Shown: piece by piece, positions 10,901 through 20,002 of the stretch | How the letters are laid out: every line of letters starts with the position of its first letter | How positions within the stretch are numbered: position 1 is the first letter of the stretch | Source of the DNA: a bacterium | GTDB taxonomy: Bacteria > Pseudomonadota > Gammaproteobacteria > Pseudomonadales > Moraxellaceae | Direction of reading: 5' to 3' | DNA: 64,000 bases | Assembly: GCA_029945725.1 (NCBI GenBank) | Contig: JAQSDB010000008.1 | Location: forward strand, 310,001 to 374,000 | Made by a program: the position numbers and the translations under genes | Notes under the pieces: generated by a model | Seen by the model: only the letters and a program-made list of their open reading frames with translations | The model's database searches: none | What the model was told of the DNA's origin: nothing

Positions 10901-12401
10901 ATTTGCTGTCCCCGATTTTGATGCCTCCGCCTTTGACGTCAGCGTGCAGCGTCATCTCGACATCAGCAGCAATATTCCCTTTGTGCGTCACCACACGCGC
11001 TTTCCGCAAGGCGCCGACTGGCCCGTAGCCGCCGACCACAACCACATCGTGCCGCTGACCATGGAGGTCGCCATGATTTGCGCTGCCGTGGAAGCGCAGA
11101 TGCCCGGCCACGTCGTGACCGAACTCACGGATGTGCAGGCCTACAACTGGCTGGTGGTCGATGCGCCTGTGGATGTGGTGATCCGCATGGTGATGCAGGA
11201 CTACCCCGTGGTTGAGGTGGATCTGCAGGGTCATATGCGCGCGCGCGTGCACGTGGCAAAACATTATCCGCCGGCACCGGATGCACAGGTTCCGGCGCTT
11301 GCACGGCCACGGCCAGCGGCCGTGGCAGCGGCCACCATGTATGCCGATGACTGGATGTTTCACGGCCCCGATTACCAGGGCACGGTGCGCCTTGGCCCCA
11401 TCGGCGACAACGGCATTGATGGCCGCCTGCGCGTGCCGAAAGGTGACGGCGGCCTGCTCGACAATATGGGCCAGATTGCCGGCTACTGGGTGATGGAGCA
11501 GCCGGAAGATTGCCTGGCCATGCCGATCGGTGTGGAACGCATTCGCCTGTTCCGCGCGCCGCCCGCACAGGGCGAGGAATTCGAGTGCGCGATTCGTGTG
11601 CGCCATCTGGATAAAACCAGTTCGATCACCGACCAGACCCTGAGCGATGACAGCGGCAAGGTGGTCGCCCTCATGGAAGGCTGGCAGGCACGCCGTTTTG
11701 AAATGGATCACGATTTCTGGATACGCAGCAAATCCTGGCAGAAAAATCTCGTCAGTGATCTGCTTGCGCCGGGCGTGGTGCTGTTTAAAGACCGCTTTGA
11801 AACGGCGGTGGTACGCGACTACATCACCAAGCGCGTTCTGAACCAGCCGGAAACCGTTGCCTATGCCGGCCTGGCACCACGTCGCCGCCGGCAATGGCTG
11901 AACGGCCGCGTCGCCGCCAAGGATGCCGTGCGTGCCCTGCTCTGGCAGGAAAACGGTTTCTCCGTGCTCTATCCAAAATCCATCCACATACAGAATCTGG
12001 AATCCGGCCAGCCCGTCGTGGCGCCGTTTATTCGCACGATTTATACCGGCGAGCTGCATGTATCGATTTCCCACAAGGGACTGTTTGCCGTTGCGGCGGC
12101 AGGCCGTCAGCCGGTGGGCGTGGATATCGAAAGCATAGAGCCGCGTGCCGAGTCCTTTGTGCGCACCGCCTTCAGCGCAGAAGAAATAACGCTGCTGCCC
12201 GAAACCGATCGCGACACCTGGGTCGCCCGTTTCTGGGTTGCCAAGGAAGTGGTTGCCAAACAGCAGGGAACGGGACTGCAGGGCCGCCCTGCCGATTTTC
12301 CGGTCACGGCCATCGAAAACGAGCGCATCCGTGTTGGCTCTGCCTGGGTGAACACACTGCGCTACGAAAACAATGTCATCGGCTGGAGAACAGAATCTTG
12401 A
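7935..12401 (+). CDS. Partner synthase: KS, AT-like, dehydratase, phosphopantetheinyl transferase
   Basis: A 1488-residue protein that complements the upstream synthase. KS occupies 1-465 with an intact Cys206 (DAACASS), His341 and His382 triad. An AT-like domain follows at about 560-860. It keeps Ser633 in GHSNGE and His734 in FHTPF, but the usual GQGSQ loop reads GIDSR, so activity is uncertain. A double-hotdog PKS dehydratase lies at about 980-1270: first-half His1035 in a DHNH context without the usual Gly, and second-half FHGPDYQG plus Asp1176 in DNMGQ (DxxxQ). The C-terminus (about 1290-1488) is an Sfp-type 4'-phosphopantetheinyl transferase with GVDIE (D1397, E1399) and WVAKE (K1437, E1438), able in principle to activate the cluster's own ACPs. 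ATG 7935 begins the typical EPIAIIGM KS N-terminus; a longer in-frame start at 7878 overlaps the upstream gene and is rejected. Confidence 0.9.
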   Translation: MEPIAIIGMACIYPGAPDLETFWHNIVNGVDAISEVPANRWDPVFYDPASSAVDRFYCRRGGFVDAHVGFDPLRYGVMPNAVEAADPDQLLSLRVGVEALADAGYAEREFARDKTGVIIGRGNYTGAGAVRLQQQVRLTQQTLQILQDLLPGISPQDLASVREQIQGKLEYYGPDVAVGLIPNLAASRLANRLDLHGPAYTLDAACASSLIAVEQACTALASGSADMMLAGGLHFTHDLSFWATFCQLGALSRSEKVRPFSRDADGILAGEGIGMLVLKRQADAERDGDRIYALINGVATASDGRSSSLLAPSLEGQMMTLERAWKGVGFSRDAVGLVEAHGTGTPTGDRTELETMQKFFGAASGAQQDRAVLGSVKSMIGHTMPAAGAAGLIKAALSVYHGVLPPTLHCENPHESLPATRFRVAGEKEDWSLPVEKRVACVNAFGFGGINSHVILSGHAARTDSTAPAAPLVAKSTGTVLHDYLPAMAFASADTQSALLARLEKREWDKHPGKGAWRLAIIAPDEKRLALAHKVVSAGKAWHGRQNVWFATGSDLAAKGRVAFVFPGIDSRFEPRVDDIAACFCLPLSPYCTAMDPQKDLLPVSLGVSALNTFLFKALKKIGIRADAMAGHSNGEWSAMTASGMLSQHASDLALATLDFSAIQLPDVLFVAAACDIATAQDALAGLHDVVISHDNCPHQVIVCGRGNGIDMVCTRLAERKVLFQRLPFSSGFHTPFLEGQIGRYRDFFSSHALNDTAVPVWSATLAAPYPAEEKDRQQLAVDHLLQPVRFRQMLLNMHEAGIRTFIQAGTGSLPGFIDDTLKGLPHLTVAANVEHRSGMEQLCHVLAALWVEGGEADFSMLTPAVPLARTEKAAAEKSRNTPSRSTMPLQLGVPLLRLDKPLAISARAALQGAIPAAMSADAVELAGDDPVQKMVMATLADIRSAEADILGAWQQRRTAGTTAQVMPLARTPARIALASVASAAGASAFAVPDFDASAFDVSVQRHLDISSNIPFVRHHTRFPQGADWPVAADHNHIVPLTMEVAMICAAVEAQMPGHVVTELTDVQAYNWLVVDAPVDVVIRMVMQDYPVVEVDLQGHMRARVHVAKHYPPAPDAQVPALARPRPAAVAAATMYADDWMFHGPDYQGTVRLGPIGDNGIDGRLRVPKGDGGLLDNMGQIAGYWVMEQPEDCLAMPIGVERIRLFRAPPAQGEEFECAIRVRHLDKTSSITDQTLSDDSGKVVALMEGWQARRFEMDHDFWIRSKSWQKNLVSDLLAPGVVLFKDRFETAVVRDYITKRVLNQPETVAYAGLAPRRRRQWLNGRVAAKDAVRALLWQENGFSVLYPKSIHIQNLESGQPVVAPFIRTIYTGELHVSISHKGLFAVAAAGRQPVGVDIESIEPRAESFVRTAFSAEEITLLPETDRDTWVARFWVAKEVVAKQQGTGLQGRPADFPVTAIENERIRVGSAWVNTLRYENNVIGWRTES

Positions 12402-12403
12402 AC

Positions 12404-12709
12404 ATGGTCAGCACTGCTCAACAAGAAAATACCGGCAACGCCCTGGTGAATGACGTCATCGCCCTGGTGCGTGCCGCCATCAACGAGGACTGGATTCACG
12501 ACATGGAAATGGATGCCGACACCAGCCTCAATCGCGATCTGGAAATTGAAAGCATGGATTTTGTCGCCATCGCCAATCTCATGCAGCAGCAATACGGCGA
12601 CAGCCTCGACATTGCCGGCTGGCTTTCCGGCAAGGACATCAAGCAGCTGGTCAACCTCACCATCGGCGATCTTGCCGGCCATGTGGCCGACCGCACGGGC
12701 AGGGGCTGA
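12404..12709 (+). CDS. Free-standing acyl carrier protein
   Basis: A 101-residue acidic, helical carrier protein whose start lies two bases after the partner synthase stop, so the two are surely co-translated. The predicted phosphopantetheine site is Ser50 in DLEIESMDF, a variant of the usual GxDSL motif with Glu replacing Asp before the Ser. Carrier proteins with this DxEIES pattern are known from systems outside primary fatty acid synthesis. It could accept the finished chain from the synthase for hand-off to the downstream condensation-like acyltransferase, or carry a different starter or extender. A single discrete ACP beside megasynthases that already have two internal ACPs suggests a transfer role; that is inference. 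Confidence 0.85.
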   Translation: MVSTAQQENTGNALVNDVIALVRAAINEDWIHDMEMDADTSLNRDLEIESMDFVAIANLMQQQYGDSLDIAGWLSGKDIKQLVNLTIGDLAGHVADRTGRG

Positions 12710-12713
12710 AAAA

Positions 12714-13874
12714 ATGGCGCGTATTCTTTTCGTGGTGCCGCCACTGGCCGGGCATATCAACCCCGCCGTGGCCGTGGCACACGAGCTGGCACAACGCGGT
12801 CACGAGATTGCCTGGGCCGCTCACACGGCACTGGTGCGTGAACGCCTGCCGGCGGATGCGCGCATCTATGCCCTGCCGGTGGATGCCGGACTCGAGCGTG
12901 TCATCGTGGCGCCGCCGGTGCGTGGCGCTGAAAGCATAGAATTTTTCTTCGAGGATTTTTACGTCCCCATGGTGCGCTCGTCGCTGCCGGCGGTTGAAGC
13001 CGCCGTGGCAGATTTTCGGCCGGACGTGATGCTCTGCGACCAGCAAATGCTCTCCGGTGCACTCGCCGCCCGCCGTGCCGGCATTTACTGGCTGACGCTC
13101 TCCACCACCAGCGCCTCCTTTCTCAAGGCCTCCGACAAGCTCGACGAATGGGTCGAAGGCCAGCTCACGGCACTGCAAAAGGAAGCCGGCTTTGCAGTGC
13201 CGGTCACACACCCGGATTTTTCACCGTTTGGCGTGATCGTGTTTTCCTCCGAAGCCCTCGTCGGCACGAAATACCCGCGCGTGCCGGCGCATTACCATTT
13301 TGTCGGTCCCGCGTATGGCCATCGTGCCGGGCAAGCTGACTTCCCCTGGGAACAGCTGCGCTGCGATGTGCCGAAAATCCTGATTTCGCTCGGCACCGTC
13401 AGCCGTGATCGCGACCTGCGTTTTTACCGCGTGATGATGGAAGCGCTGCAGGGCATGGAGCTGCAGGTGGTGATGGTGGCACCGGATGTCATCGCCGCTG
13501 AAGCGCCGGACAATTTCATTGTGCGCACGCGCGTGCCGCAGATCGAGCTGCTGCCGCACATGGATGGCGTGCTCACGCATGCCGGCCACAACACGGTGTG
13601 TGAAGCACTGTCCTGCGCCCTGCCCCTGATCGTGGCACCGATTCGCGATGACCAGCCCTTTGTCGCGCGCCAGGTACTGGATGCCGGCGCCGGCCTCTTC
13701 ATGCGTCACGGCAAGGTGTCTGCAGCTGTCGCGCGCGAAACCGTTTTGCAGTTACTGGCTGATGCGGGCCTGCGTGTTGAAGCCGCACGTCTGGCCGCCT
13801 CCTTCAAGGCCCTGGGCGGCGCCGCCCAGGTCGCCGACATCATTGAAAACCGGAAAGTGGAGTGTGCCGCATGA
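12714..13874 (+). CDS. UDP-glycosyltransferase, GT1/MGT family
   Basis: A 386-residue GT-B glycosyltransferase. The N-terminal Rossmann fold starts with ILFVVPPLAGHINP, in which the conserved His of GT1 enzymes sits near residue 14. The nucleotide-sugar binding signature THAGHNTVCEAL followed by PIRDDQ lies in the C-terminal half, close to the plant-PSPG-like motif of macrolide and sterol glycosyltransferases. It begins five bases after the ACP stop and shares ATGA with the next gene. In context it probably glycosylates the polyketide or lipid product in the cytoplasm before export. The donor sugar cannot be told from sequence. Confidence 0.88.
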   Translation: MARILFVVPPLAGHINPAVAVAHELAQRGHEIAWAAHTALVRERLPADARIYALPVDAGLERVIVAPPVRGAESIEFFFEDFYVPMVRSSLPAVEAAVADFRPDVMLCDQQMLSGALAARRAGIYWLTLSTTSASFLKASDKLDEWVEGQLTALQKEAGFAVPVTHPDFSPFGVIVFSSEALVGTKYPRVPAHYHFVGPAYGHRAGQADFPWEQLRCDVPKILISLGTVSRDRDLRFYRVMMEALQGMELQVVMVAPDVIAAEAPDNFIVRTRVPQIELLPHMDGVLTHAGHNTVCEALSCALPLIVAPIRDDQPFVARQVLDAGAGLFMRHGKVSAAVARETVLQLLADAGLRVEAARLAASFKALGGAAQVADIIENRKVECAA

Positions 13875-14683
13875 ACCAGGCCGTCACTGCGACAGGAACA
13901 ATGCATCCGCTGCCGGACAGCACCCGTCTTGAAGTCGCTCCCGGCGTACACCTCAATGTGCAGCAATGGGGCCAGGGCTCGCCCGTGGTGATGTGCCACG
14001 GCCTGCTCTTCGGCAGCATGGCCGCCTGGTATTTCTCGACGGCACTGCCGCTGTCACAGCAGCATCAGGTCGCGCTCTACGACATGCGCGGCCACGGCAA
14101 AAGCGACTGGGCCGCACAGGGCTACGACCTCACCACGCAAATGAATGATCTCGACAGGGTCATCACGCATGCGGCCACTGGAAACCGTCAGGACGATGCA
14201 CGCGTCACGCTGATCGGCCACAGCTATGGCGCCATGACGGCACTCGCCTATGCCCTCGCCCATCCCGATCGCGTGCGCCGTCTGGTGCTGGTGGATGCAC
14301 CGCATCCGCTCTCGCTGCATGTACGTCCCGGCCTTGATGCCGTGCACAACCGCGATGAATTGCTGCAACGCTTCCAGACCCAGCTCGGTGGCCCGGGCCG
14401 CCGTGCCGAGCGCCTGCGCCAGCGTCTGGAATTCCTGCTGTTTGATTCCTCGCTGCGCAGGGATATCGAGGGCTCGGCCGATTTCAGCCAGGAAGCATTG
14501 TCGGCCCTGACCATTCCGGTGCTGTGCATTTACGGCGAGCACTCGGAGTGCCGTGAAAGCGGCATCACCCTCAGCTCGATACTGCCAAACGCGGCACTGG
14601 CCTGGGTGAACTGCGGCCACTACGTCACCGACGATGCGCCGGCCGACATGCTGGCCCTTATCCAATCCTTTATCGGGCACTGA
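13871..14683 (+). CDS. Alpha/beta-hydrolase fold protein
   Basis: A 270-residue alpha/beta hydrolase. Seen motifs are an HGLL oxyanion-type turn near residue 43, DMRGHGKS (71-78), the nucleophile elbow GHSYG with Ser118, and a C-terminal catalytic His in NCGHYV. No signal peptide is visible, so it should be cytoplasmic. ATG 13871 overlaps the glycosyltransferase stop as ATGA, implying translational coupling. The synthases lack a thioesterase domain, so this enzyme is a reasonable candidate for releasing or editing the acyl chain. Simple ester hydrolysis or lactonisation are alternatives. Confidence 0.82.
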   Translation: MNQAVTATGTMHPLPDSTRLEVAPGVHLNVQQWGQGSPVVMCHGLLFGSMAAWYFSTALPLSQQHQVALYDMRGHGKSDWAAQGYDLTTQMNDLDRVITHAATGNRQDDARVTLIGHSYGAMTALAYALAHPDRVRRLVLVDAPHPLSLHVRPGLDAVHNRDELLQRFQTQLGGPGRRAERLRQRLEFLLFDSSLRRDIEGSADFSQEALSALTIPVLCIYGEHSECRESGITLSSILPNAALAWVNCGHYVTDDAPADMLALIQSFIGH

Positions 14684-14685
14684 TC

Positions 14686-15513
14686 ATGGACCGCAACGGC
14701 GAACAGATTCCCTATTCGGCACTCTTCACGGCCGCTACCTGGCAATGGGGCGGCTTGCCCTCTGCCGATATCACGGCACCCGAAGGCTCGGAAAACCTTT
14801 TCCGCCTGGTGCGCTGGTACTCTGATTTTTACCGTGTACTGAACCCGGATTTCTATGCCCTGCACGAGATGCTGCTGCACCGGCATCTGGTCATCAACCG
14901 CTTGCTGGAAAAATCCTCACATACCCGTGTTATTGAAATTGCCGCCGGATTTTCTCCGCGCGGCTGCCACTACTCGGGCAATCCCGGCACCGAATATTAC
15001 GAAGTAGATCTCGGCCCGGTGGCGAGCATGAAAAGAAGGCAGCTGCGCAACAGTGATCAGGGCAGCGCGATTCTGGCGCGGCAAAATTTCCACCTCATCT
15101 CCGGTGATGCCACCTCGGATTCGCTCTGGCAGCAGTTTTCCAGCACGCCAACCACCGTCATTACCGAAGGCTTGATGATGTATTTTGACCGTTCCGCACA
15201 AATGGCCCTGTGGACGCAAATTGCCGCCTTTGTAAAACGCAGTGGTGGCGAATACCTGTTTGATTACATCCCTCTGGAGCTGACGCCAAAGCGCAGCCTG
15301 GCCGGCAGATTCATGAGCCTGATCAAAAAAGCGCTGGGTGTAAAACAGGATGACTATTATCCGGAAAACCGCAGCACCGAGGCCTTTATCAAGGATCTGC
15401 ATGAAGCAGGCTTCAGCCGCGTGCAGTGCATCCGTTGTTCGGAAGTGGCCGCAGACTGGAAGCTGCCGTTTCCGCAATCCGATTCACGCGTCGTTATTTT
15501 CCACTGCGAATAA
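14686..15513 (+). CDS. Class I SAM-dependent methyltransferase, Ppm1/Tcmp-like
   Basis: A 275-residue methyltransferase resembling the leucine carboxyl methyltransferase/TcmP family. It has an N-terminal helical cap, then VIEIAAGFSPRG around residue 84-95 as the SAM-binding loop, YEVDLG as the acidic end of strand 2, and ITEGLMMYF as motif III/IV. Members of this family O-methylate polyketide carboxyls or hydroxyls. The start ATG 14686 lies two bases after the hydrolase stop. In this cluster it probably methylates the lipid or polyketide product; the acceptor atom is unknown. Confidence 0.8.
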   Translation: MDRNGEQIPYSALFTAATWQWGGLPSADITAPEGSENLFRLVRWYSDFYRVLNPDFYALHEMLLHRHLVINRLLEKSSHTRVIEIAAGFSPRGCHYSGNPGTEYYEVDLGPVASMKRRQLRNSDQGSAILARQNFHLISGDATSDSLWQQFSSTPTTVITEGLMMYFDRSAQMALWTQIAAFVKRSGGEYLFDYIPLELTPKRSLAGRFMSLIKKALGVKQDDYYPENRSTEAFIKDLHEAGFSRVQCIRCSEVAADWKLPFPQSDSRVVIFHCE

Positions 15514-15552
15514 AAAAACAGACCGGCAAAACAGAAACAGGCGGATACGATC

Positions 15553-16752
15553 ATGACGACCACTTTTTCACGCAGGCTCTCGGGACTTGAACGCTACTTT
15601 CTGGCGATCAACGAGGTCTATCGCTTCAATGCCGAGCTGGTGATTGAAGGCAGCGGCGATGTCGAACTGGAACAACTGCAGGAAGCCGTGGCCATCGCCT
15701 CTGCCGCCAACCCCGGCATGCGGGTCAGGCTGAAGGGTGCACTCGGTTTTTTGCACTGGGTGGATTCCGGCATAACGCCTGACGTGAGGGAAATACCGGC
15801 GGCCGAATGGCAGGGCTACTCGGATGCCGGCGCCGACTTTCTCGAAGAGCGCTTTCACCCGCTGCAGGATGATCACGTTGCGCAGGTCCTGCTGATTCGC
15901 GGCAATCCGGTGCGCATGGTATTTCGGGCGCTGCACGCCGCGGTGGATGGCAAGGGTCTGGCCTACTGGACACTGGACATCATGCGCGCCATGCGTGGCG
16001 AGGCACCACTGGGCTCGGGCAACACCGTCACCGATATCGACTTCGCGCAGTCCGTAGTAAAAAAATCCGGCATCACACTGGCACCGCCCGCACAACACAG
16101 TGCACCGGTGAAAGCGATCCTGCCGATCTCGGCCGACAACGGCTCGCCCTTCCGCTTTGCCTGGCGCTGCACACGCTTCGACCGCAATATTTCCAATCCG
16201 TTGCCCAAGATCCTGCATTTTCTCTACACGCAGGCCGTGGGTGAAGCCGGTGGCAACATCCTGATGACGGTGCCGGTGGATTATCGCAGCCTGCGCGGTG
16301 CCGATGCCGGCACCGGCAACCTGACCGGCTACATACAGCTCTCGATTGATGCGTCGGATTCCCCGAAGAGCATCATGGGCAAGCTCAGTGAAGGCATCAA
16401 GAACCATCGTGACTGTGCCATAGGCATCATGCCTTTCTGGAAGCTGCACTGGATTCCGCTGTGGATCATCAGTGCCATGGTCAGGAAGAATCTGGACAAG
16501 ACCCTGTTTGCGGAAAATACCGCCATGCCCAATGGCGGCATTTCAGCACTGGGCATGACACCACCGGAAACCATTTCCTTTCCCGGATTTGAAGCCATGG
16601 GGGCGTTTGGCCTGGCCACCGTCGGCAGGCTTTATGTCTCGGTCACCAATTTTCCGAAATCCACCTACATCATGCTGGCCGCACCGTCACGATTCAACGG
16701 TGACCGGCAGCTGGACGGACTGGTGGAAAAGCTGCGCGAAAACTTTGCCTGA
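15553..16752 (+). CDS. Condensation-domain-like acyltransferase
   Basis: A 399-residue single-domain protein of the NRPS condensation/wax-ester-synthase/PapA superfamily. The N-terminus (LSGLERYFLAINEVYRFN) fits the opening strand and helix of these acyltransferases. The catalytic HxxxDG motif is present as HAAVDG at residues 128-133. The C-terminal half contains the expected floor-loop and latch region (GMTPPETISF, then FGLATVGRLYVS). It follows the methyltransferase by 39 bases on the same strand. Such enzymes transfer acyl chains from carrier proteins or CoA to hydroxyl or amino acceptors, so it may esterify the glycosylated product or join two chains. The partial gene at 2-343 may be a relative. 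Confidence 0.75.
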   Translation: MTTTFSRRLSGLERYFLAINEVYRFNAELVIEGSGDVELEQLQEAVAIASAANPGMRVRLKGALGFLHWVDSGITPDVREIPAAEWQGYSDAGADFLEERFHPLQDDHVAQVLLIRGNPVRMVFRALHAAVDGKGLAYWTLDIMRAMRGEAPLGSGNTVTDIDFAQSVVKKSGITLAPPAQHSAPVKAILPISADNGSPFRFAWRCTRFDRNISNPLPKILHFLYTQAVGEAGGNILMTVPVDYRSLRGADAGTGNLTGYIQLSIDASDSPKSIMGKLSEGIKNHRDCAIGIMPFWKLHWIPLWIISAMVRKNLDKTLFAENTAMPNGGISALGMTPPETISFPGFEAMGAFGLATVGRLYVSVTNFPKSTYIMLAAPSRFNGDRQLDGLVEKLRENFA

Positions 16753-16819
16753 CGCTGAAAAACACGACTGGCCGCTCCGGCCTGAAAAAAACGGACATTG
16801 ATGTGCAACTGTCACGCAC

Positions 16820-18073
16820 GTGACAGTGCCGAAACCCTCGGGGTGTGAAGTGCAAGAAATAGATCTGGACAAGCTCAGGATTAAACGCGGGCCGCTGTTG
16901 CCCTCCACTGCGGCCACGCAACCACGGAACATACGCTGGGGCTGGATTGCCGCCGCGGGACTGGTCGTGGTCGTCATCGGCTGGCGCCTGCTGAATCCCG
17001 GTGCCACGCCGGTCGAGACCACGGTTGCCGTGACCGCCTTTCCCTCGCAGGAATTTTCCCTGCTCAATGCCACCGGTTATGTGGTGGCTCAGCGCAAGGC
17101 TTCGGTTGCCTCCAAGGGCACCGGACGTCTGGAGTGGCTGGGCGTGGTGGAAGGCACGGTCGTCAAGGAAGGACAGGTGATTGCGCGTCTTGAAAGTGCT
17201 GATGTGGAAGCCCAGTTCGGCAGCGCTCACGCCAATGTGCAGGTCGCCACGGCACAGGTGAATTCCATTCTGGCCGAACTCGCGGATGCCGAACTGGCAC
17301 TCGGACGCACCGAAGAATTGCGTCCGCGCGGCATGGTGTCGCAAGCCGCGCTGGACGATGCGAAATCACGGCTGGTTCGTGCCCGTGCCGCCGTCGCCAG
17401 TGCGCGCGCCAGTCTCGCTGCCGCACAGGCCAATGAACGCTATGCCCAGGTCTCGGTGGAATCGACCCGTATTCGTGCGCCCTTTGACGGCGTGATCCTG
17501 TCAAAAACCGCCAACGTCGGTGACGTCGTGACCGCCCTCGCGTCTGCCGCTGATTCCAAGGGTGCCGTCGTGGTGATGGCCGACATGTCGACACTGGAAG
17601 TGGAGGCCGATGTCTCCGAATCAAGCATCGCCTCCATTCGCGTCGGTCAGCCTTGTGAAATACAGCTTGATGCCATTCCTGATCGCCGCTTTCAGGGTGT
17701 GGTCAGCCGCATCGTGCCCACGGTCGATCGCGCCAAGGCCACCGTGATGACAAAAATACGTTTCACCGAAAGTGATCCGCGCATTCTTCCGGAAATGAGT
17801 GCCAAGGCCAGCTTCCTCTCGCAGGCCGTTTCAAAGGAAATGCAGAAGCCCGTGCTGGCAGTCAGCCCTGAGGCGCTGGTCACGCGTGACGGCAAGACAT
17901 CGGTCCTTGTCGTGCATGAAGGCACGTTAAAGGAAATACCGGTCAAGGTCGGCAAGAACATTGGTGACGTGGTGATCATCACCGGCCCCCTTAAAACGGG
18001 TGACGTACTGGTGCGCAAACCGGCGAGCTCCCTGCGTGACGGCGATAGCGTCATCCCGCGCCAGGCCAGTTGA
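16820..18073 (+). CDS. HlyD/MacA-type periplasmic adaptor of an ABC exporter
   Basis: A 417-residue membrane-fusion protein. A single membrane anchor lies at about residues 41-58 ([16 protein letters not shown]), followed by the lipoyl/barrel-sandwich half ([11 protein letters not shown]), a coiled-coil hairpin of Ala-rich helices at about 130-220, the second barrel half ([12 protein letters not shown]) and the beta-barrel and membrane-proximal domains. GTG 16820 is the longest start; GTG 16850, preceded by a GGGG run, is an equally plausible start ten codons later. It is the adaptor for the ATPase and two permeases immediately downstream and would link them to a TolC-type outer-membrane channel encoded elsewhere. 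Confidence 0.87.
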   Translation: MTVPKPSGCEVQEIDLDKLRIKRGPLLPSTAATQPRNIRWGWIAAAGLVVVVIGWRLLNPGATPVETTVAVTAFPSQEFSLLNATGYVVAQRKASVASKGTGRLEWLGVVEGTVVKEGQVIARLESADVEAQFGSAHANVQVATAQVNSILAELADAELALGRTEELRPRGMVSQAALDDAKSRLVRARAAVASARASLAAAQANERYAQVSVESTRIRAPFDGVILSKTANVGDVVTALASAADSKGAVVVMADMSTLEVEADVSESSIASIRVGQPCEIQLDAIPDRRFQGVVSRIVPTVDRAKATVMTKIRFTESDPRILPEMSAKASFLSQAVSKEMQKPVLAVSPEALVTRDGKTSVLVVHEGTLKEIPVKVGKNIGDVVIITGPLKTGDVLVRKPASSLRDGDSVIPRQAS

Positions 18074-18122
18074 ACCCATCGCAAACGAGCCAGGGCCGGC
18101 CTCAAAACAACAAGAGAACACC

Positions 18123-18833
18123 ATGTCGACGCTGATTGAAATTCGCGATCTCTGCAAATCCTATACGCGTGGCGGCCAGCACATTCCGGTACTGGCCGGC
18201 ATCAATCTGGACATCATCAAGGGCGATTATGTCTCGCTGATGGGGCCGTCGGGCTCGGGCAAAAGCACCCTGCTGAACCTGATTGCCGGCATCGACAAGC
18301 CCACGTCCGGTACCATTCTGGTGGAAGGCGTGGATATCGCCTCCTTGCCCGAAGCGGAGCTGGCACGCTGGCGCGCCCATCATGTCGGTTTCATTTTCCA
18401 GTTCTACAACCTCATGCCGGTACTGACGGCATTTGAAAATGTCGAACTGCCGCTCATGCTGACAGGACTCGGCAAGCATGAACGGCGCGAGCATGTGGAA
18501 ACCGCACTGGCCATGGTCGGTCTGGCCGAACGCATGGGGCATTATCCCAACGAACTTTCGGGTGGCCAGCAACAGCGTGTGGCGATTGCCCGTGCACTGA
18601 TTAGCGATCCCTCGCTGATTGTTGCTGACGAACCCACCGGTGACCTTGACCGCATGTCGGCCACCGACGTGCTGAACCTTCTCGACCGTCTCAACCGCGA
18701 ACTCGGCAAGACCATTGTCATGGTCACACATGACCCCAAGTGTGCGGCGCGTGCGCGCCGCCTGGTGCATCTCGAAAAAGGCGTACTGCATGACGACGAC
18801 GGCAACGGCATACTCGAAGAGACCGGCACATGA
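18123..18833 (+). CDS. ABC transporter ATPase, MacB/LolD/DevA-like
   Basis: A 236-residue ATPase of the exporter. Walker A is GPSGSGKST near residue 40, the Q-loop is in [10 protein letters not shown], the ABC signature is LSGGQQQRV, Walker B is [12 protein letters not shown], and the switch His is in VTHD. The FQFYNLMP and EPTGDLD wording is typical of the MacB/LolD branch that pairs with FtsX-fold permeases. Here the ATPase is a separate polypeptide rather than fused as in MacB. ATG 18123 has an AGAG upstream, and its stop overlaps the start of the first permease. Confidence 0.92.
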   Translation: MSTLIEIRDLCKSYTRGGQHIPVLAGINLDIIKGDYVSLMGPSGSGKSTLLNLIAGIDKPTSGTILVEGVDIASLPEAELARWRAHHVGFIFQFYNLMPVLTAFENVELPLMLTGLGKHERREHVETALAMVGLAERMGHYPNELSGGQQQRVAIARALISDPSLIVADEPTGDLDRMSATDVLNLLDRLNRELGKTIVMVTHDPKCAARARRLVHLEKGVLHDDDGNGILEETGT

Positions 18834-20002
18834 TGATCTGGGGTTACCTGCTGAAACTCGTCAGCAAAAACATGTGGCGGCATCGCCTGCGCACAACCCT
18901 GACCATGCTTGGCATCATGGTGGCGATTGTTTCCTTCGGTCTGCTGCGCACTGTGGTCGACTCCTGGTATGCCGGCGCTGAAGCCACCTCCTCGGCAGGA
19001 CGCCTGATCACGCGCAATGCGATATCCCTGAGCTTCCCCCTGCCGCTGACCTATGCCGAGAAAATCCGGCAACTGCCGGGCGTGGATACGGTGACATGGG
19101 GAAACTGGTTTGGCGGGATTTACATCAACGAAAAGAATTTCTTTGCACAACTCGCTGTCGATGCAGATTCCTATTTCAGGGTCTATGACGAATACGCCAT
19201 TGCACCGGCGCAACTCAAGGCCTTTCAGCTCGACCGCGGCAGCTGCATCATCGGACGCAAGCTCGCCGACAAATACCATTTCCGCATCGGCGACCAGATT
19301 CCCCTGCGCGGAACGATTTATCCCGGCATCTGGACCTTCACCGTACGCGGTATTTACGAGGCGAAATCCGGCAGCGTGGATACCAGCCAGATGTTCATGC
19401 ACTGGAGCTACCTGAATGAACGGGTCCGGAAAATAATGCCGGGGCGGGCAAACTCCGTCGGCGTTTATGTCATCAACATCAAGCACCCCGGTGAAGCGGC
19501 CAAAATGTCGGCGCTGGTCGACAGCACCTTTCGCAACTCGCTGGCGGAAACCCGCACTGAAACCCAGAAGGCCTTCCAGCTCAGCTTTGTGGCCATGGTG
19601 GATACCATCCTGATGGCGATTGAAGCGGTGGCGTATGTGGTGATCATCATCATCATGGCCGTCATGGCCAACACCATGGCCATGACGGCGCGCGAACGCA
19701 CGTCGGAATATGCCACGCTGAAAGCACTGGGCTTTCCCGACCGTTTCATCATGCTGCTGATCCTCGGCGAATCCATGGCAATTTCACTGGTAGGCGGCCT
19801 GCTCGGCATTATTGCGACCTTCCCGATAGCCAACTCCTTTTATCTGGCCACCGGAAAAATATTTGCCGTGTTTTATGTCGCACCGGAAACGGTCTGGCTG
19901 CAGGTCGGCGCGGCTGTTCTGGTCGGCATTGTGGCAGCCCTGACACCGGCATGGAGCAGCACGCGCATCAATATCACTGACGGCCTGCGTGCGGTGGCCT
20001 GA
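18830..20002 (+). CDS. FtsX-fold ABC permease, first copy
   Basis: A 390-residue inner-membrane permease. The N-terminal helix begins about residue 25 ([19 protein letters not shown]). A large periplasmic domain (about 50-265) follows, then three C-terminal helices (about 265-295, 315-345, 355-380), the arrangement of MacB/FtsX proteins. The [17 protein letters not shown] motif before the second C-terminal helix is the coupling-helix signature of the family. Its start overlaps the ATPase stop and its stop shares a base with the second permease start. With the second copy it should form a heterodimeric transmembrane unit. Confidence 0.88.
   Translation: MMIWGYLLKLVSKNMWRHRLRTTLTMLGIMVAIVSFGLLRTVVDSWYAGAEATSSAGRLITRNAISLSFPLPLTYAEKIRQLPGVDTVTWGNWFGGIYINEKNFFAQLAVDADSYFRVYDEYAIAPAQLKAFQLDRGSCIIGRKLADKYHFRIGDQIPLRGTIYPGIWTFTVRGIYEAKSGSVDTSQMFMHWSYLNERVRKIMPGRANSVGVYVINIKHPGEAAKMSALVDSTFRNSLAETRTETQKAFQLSFVAMVDTILMAIEAVAYVVIIIIMAVMANTMAMTARERTSEYATLKALGFPDRFIMLLILGESMAISLVGGLLGIIATFPIANSFYLATGKIFAVFYVAPETVWLQVGAAVLVGIVAALTPAWSSTRINITDGLRAVA

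Noticed and set aside
10569-12074. 501-codon minus-strand frame opposite the second synthase
   Set aside because: Antisense to the DH and PPTase coding regions, with no recognisable motif.
16801-16819. ATG at 16801 as start of the HlyD-type adaptor
   Set aside because: It is in a different frame from the adaptor; the first in-frame start is GTG 16820, with GTG 16850 as an alternative.
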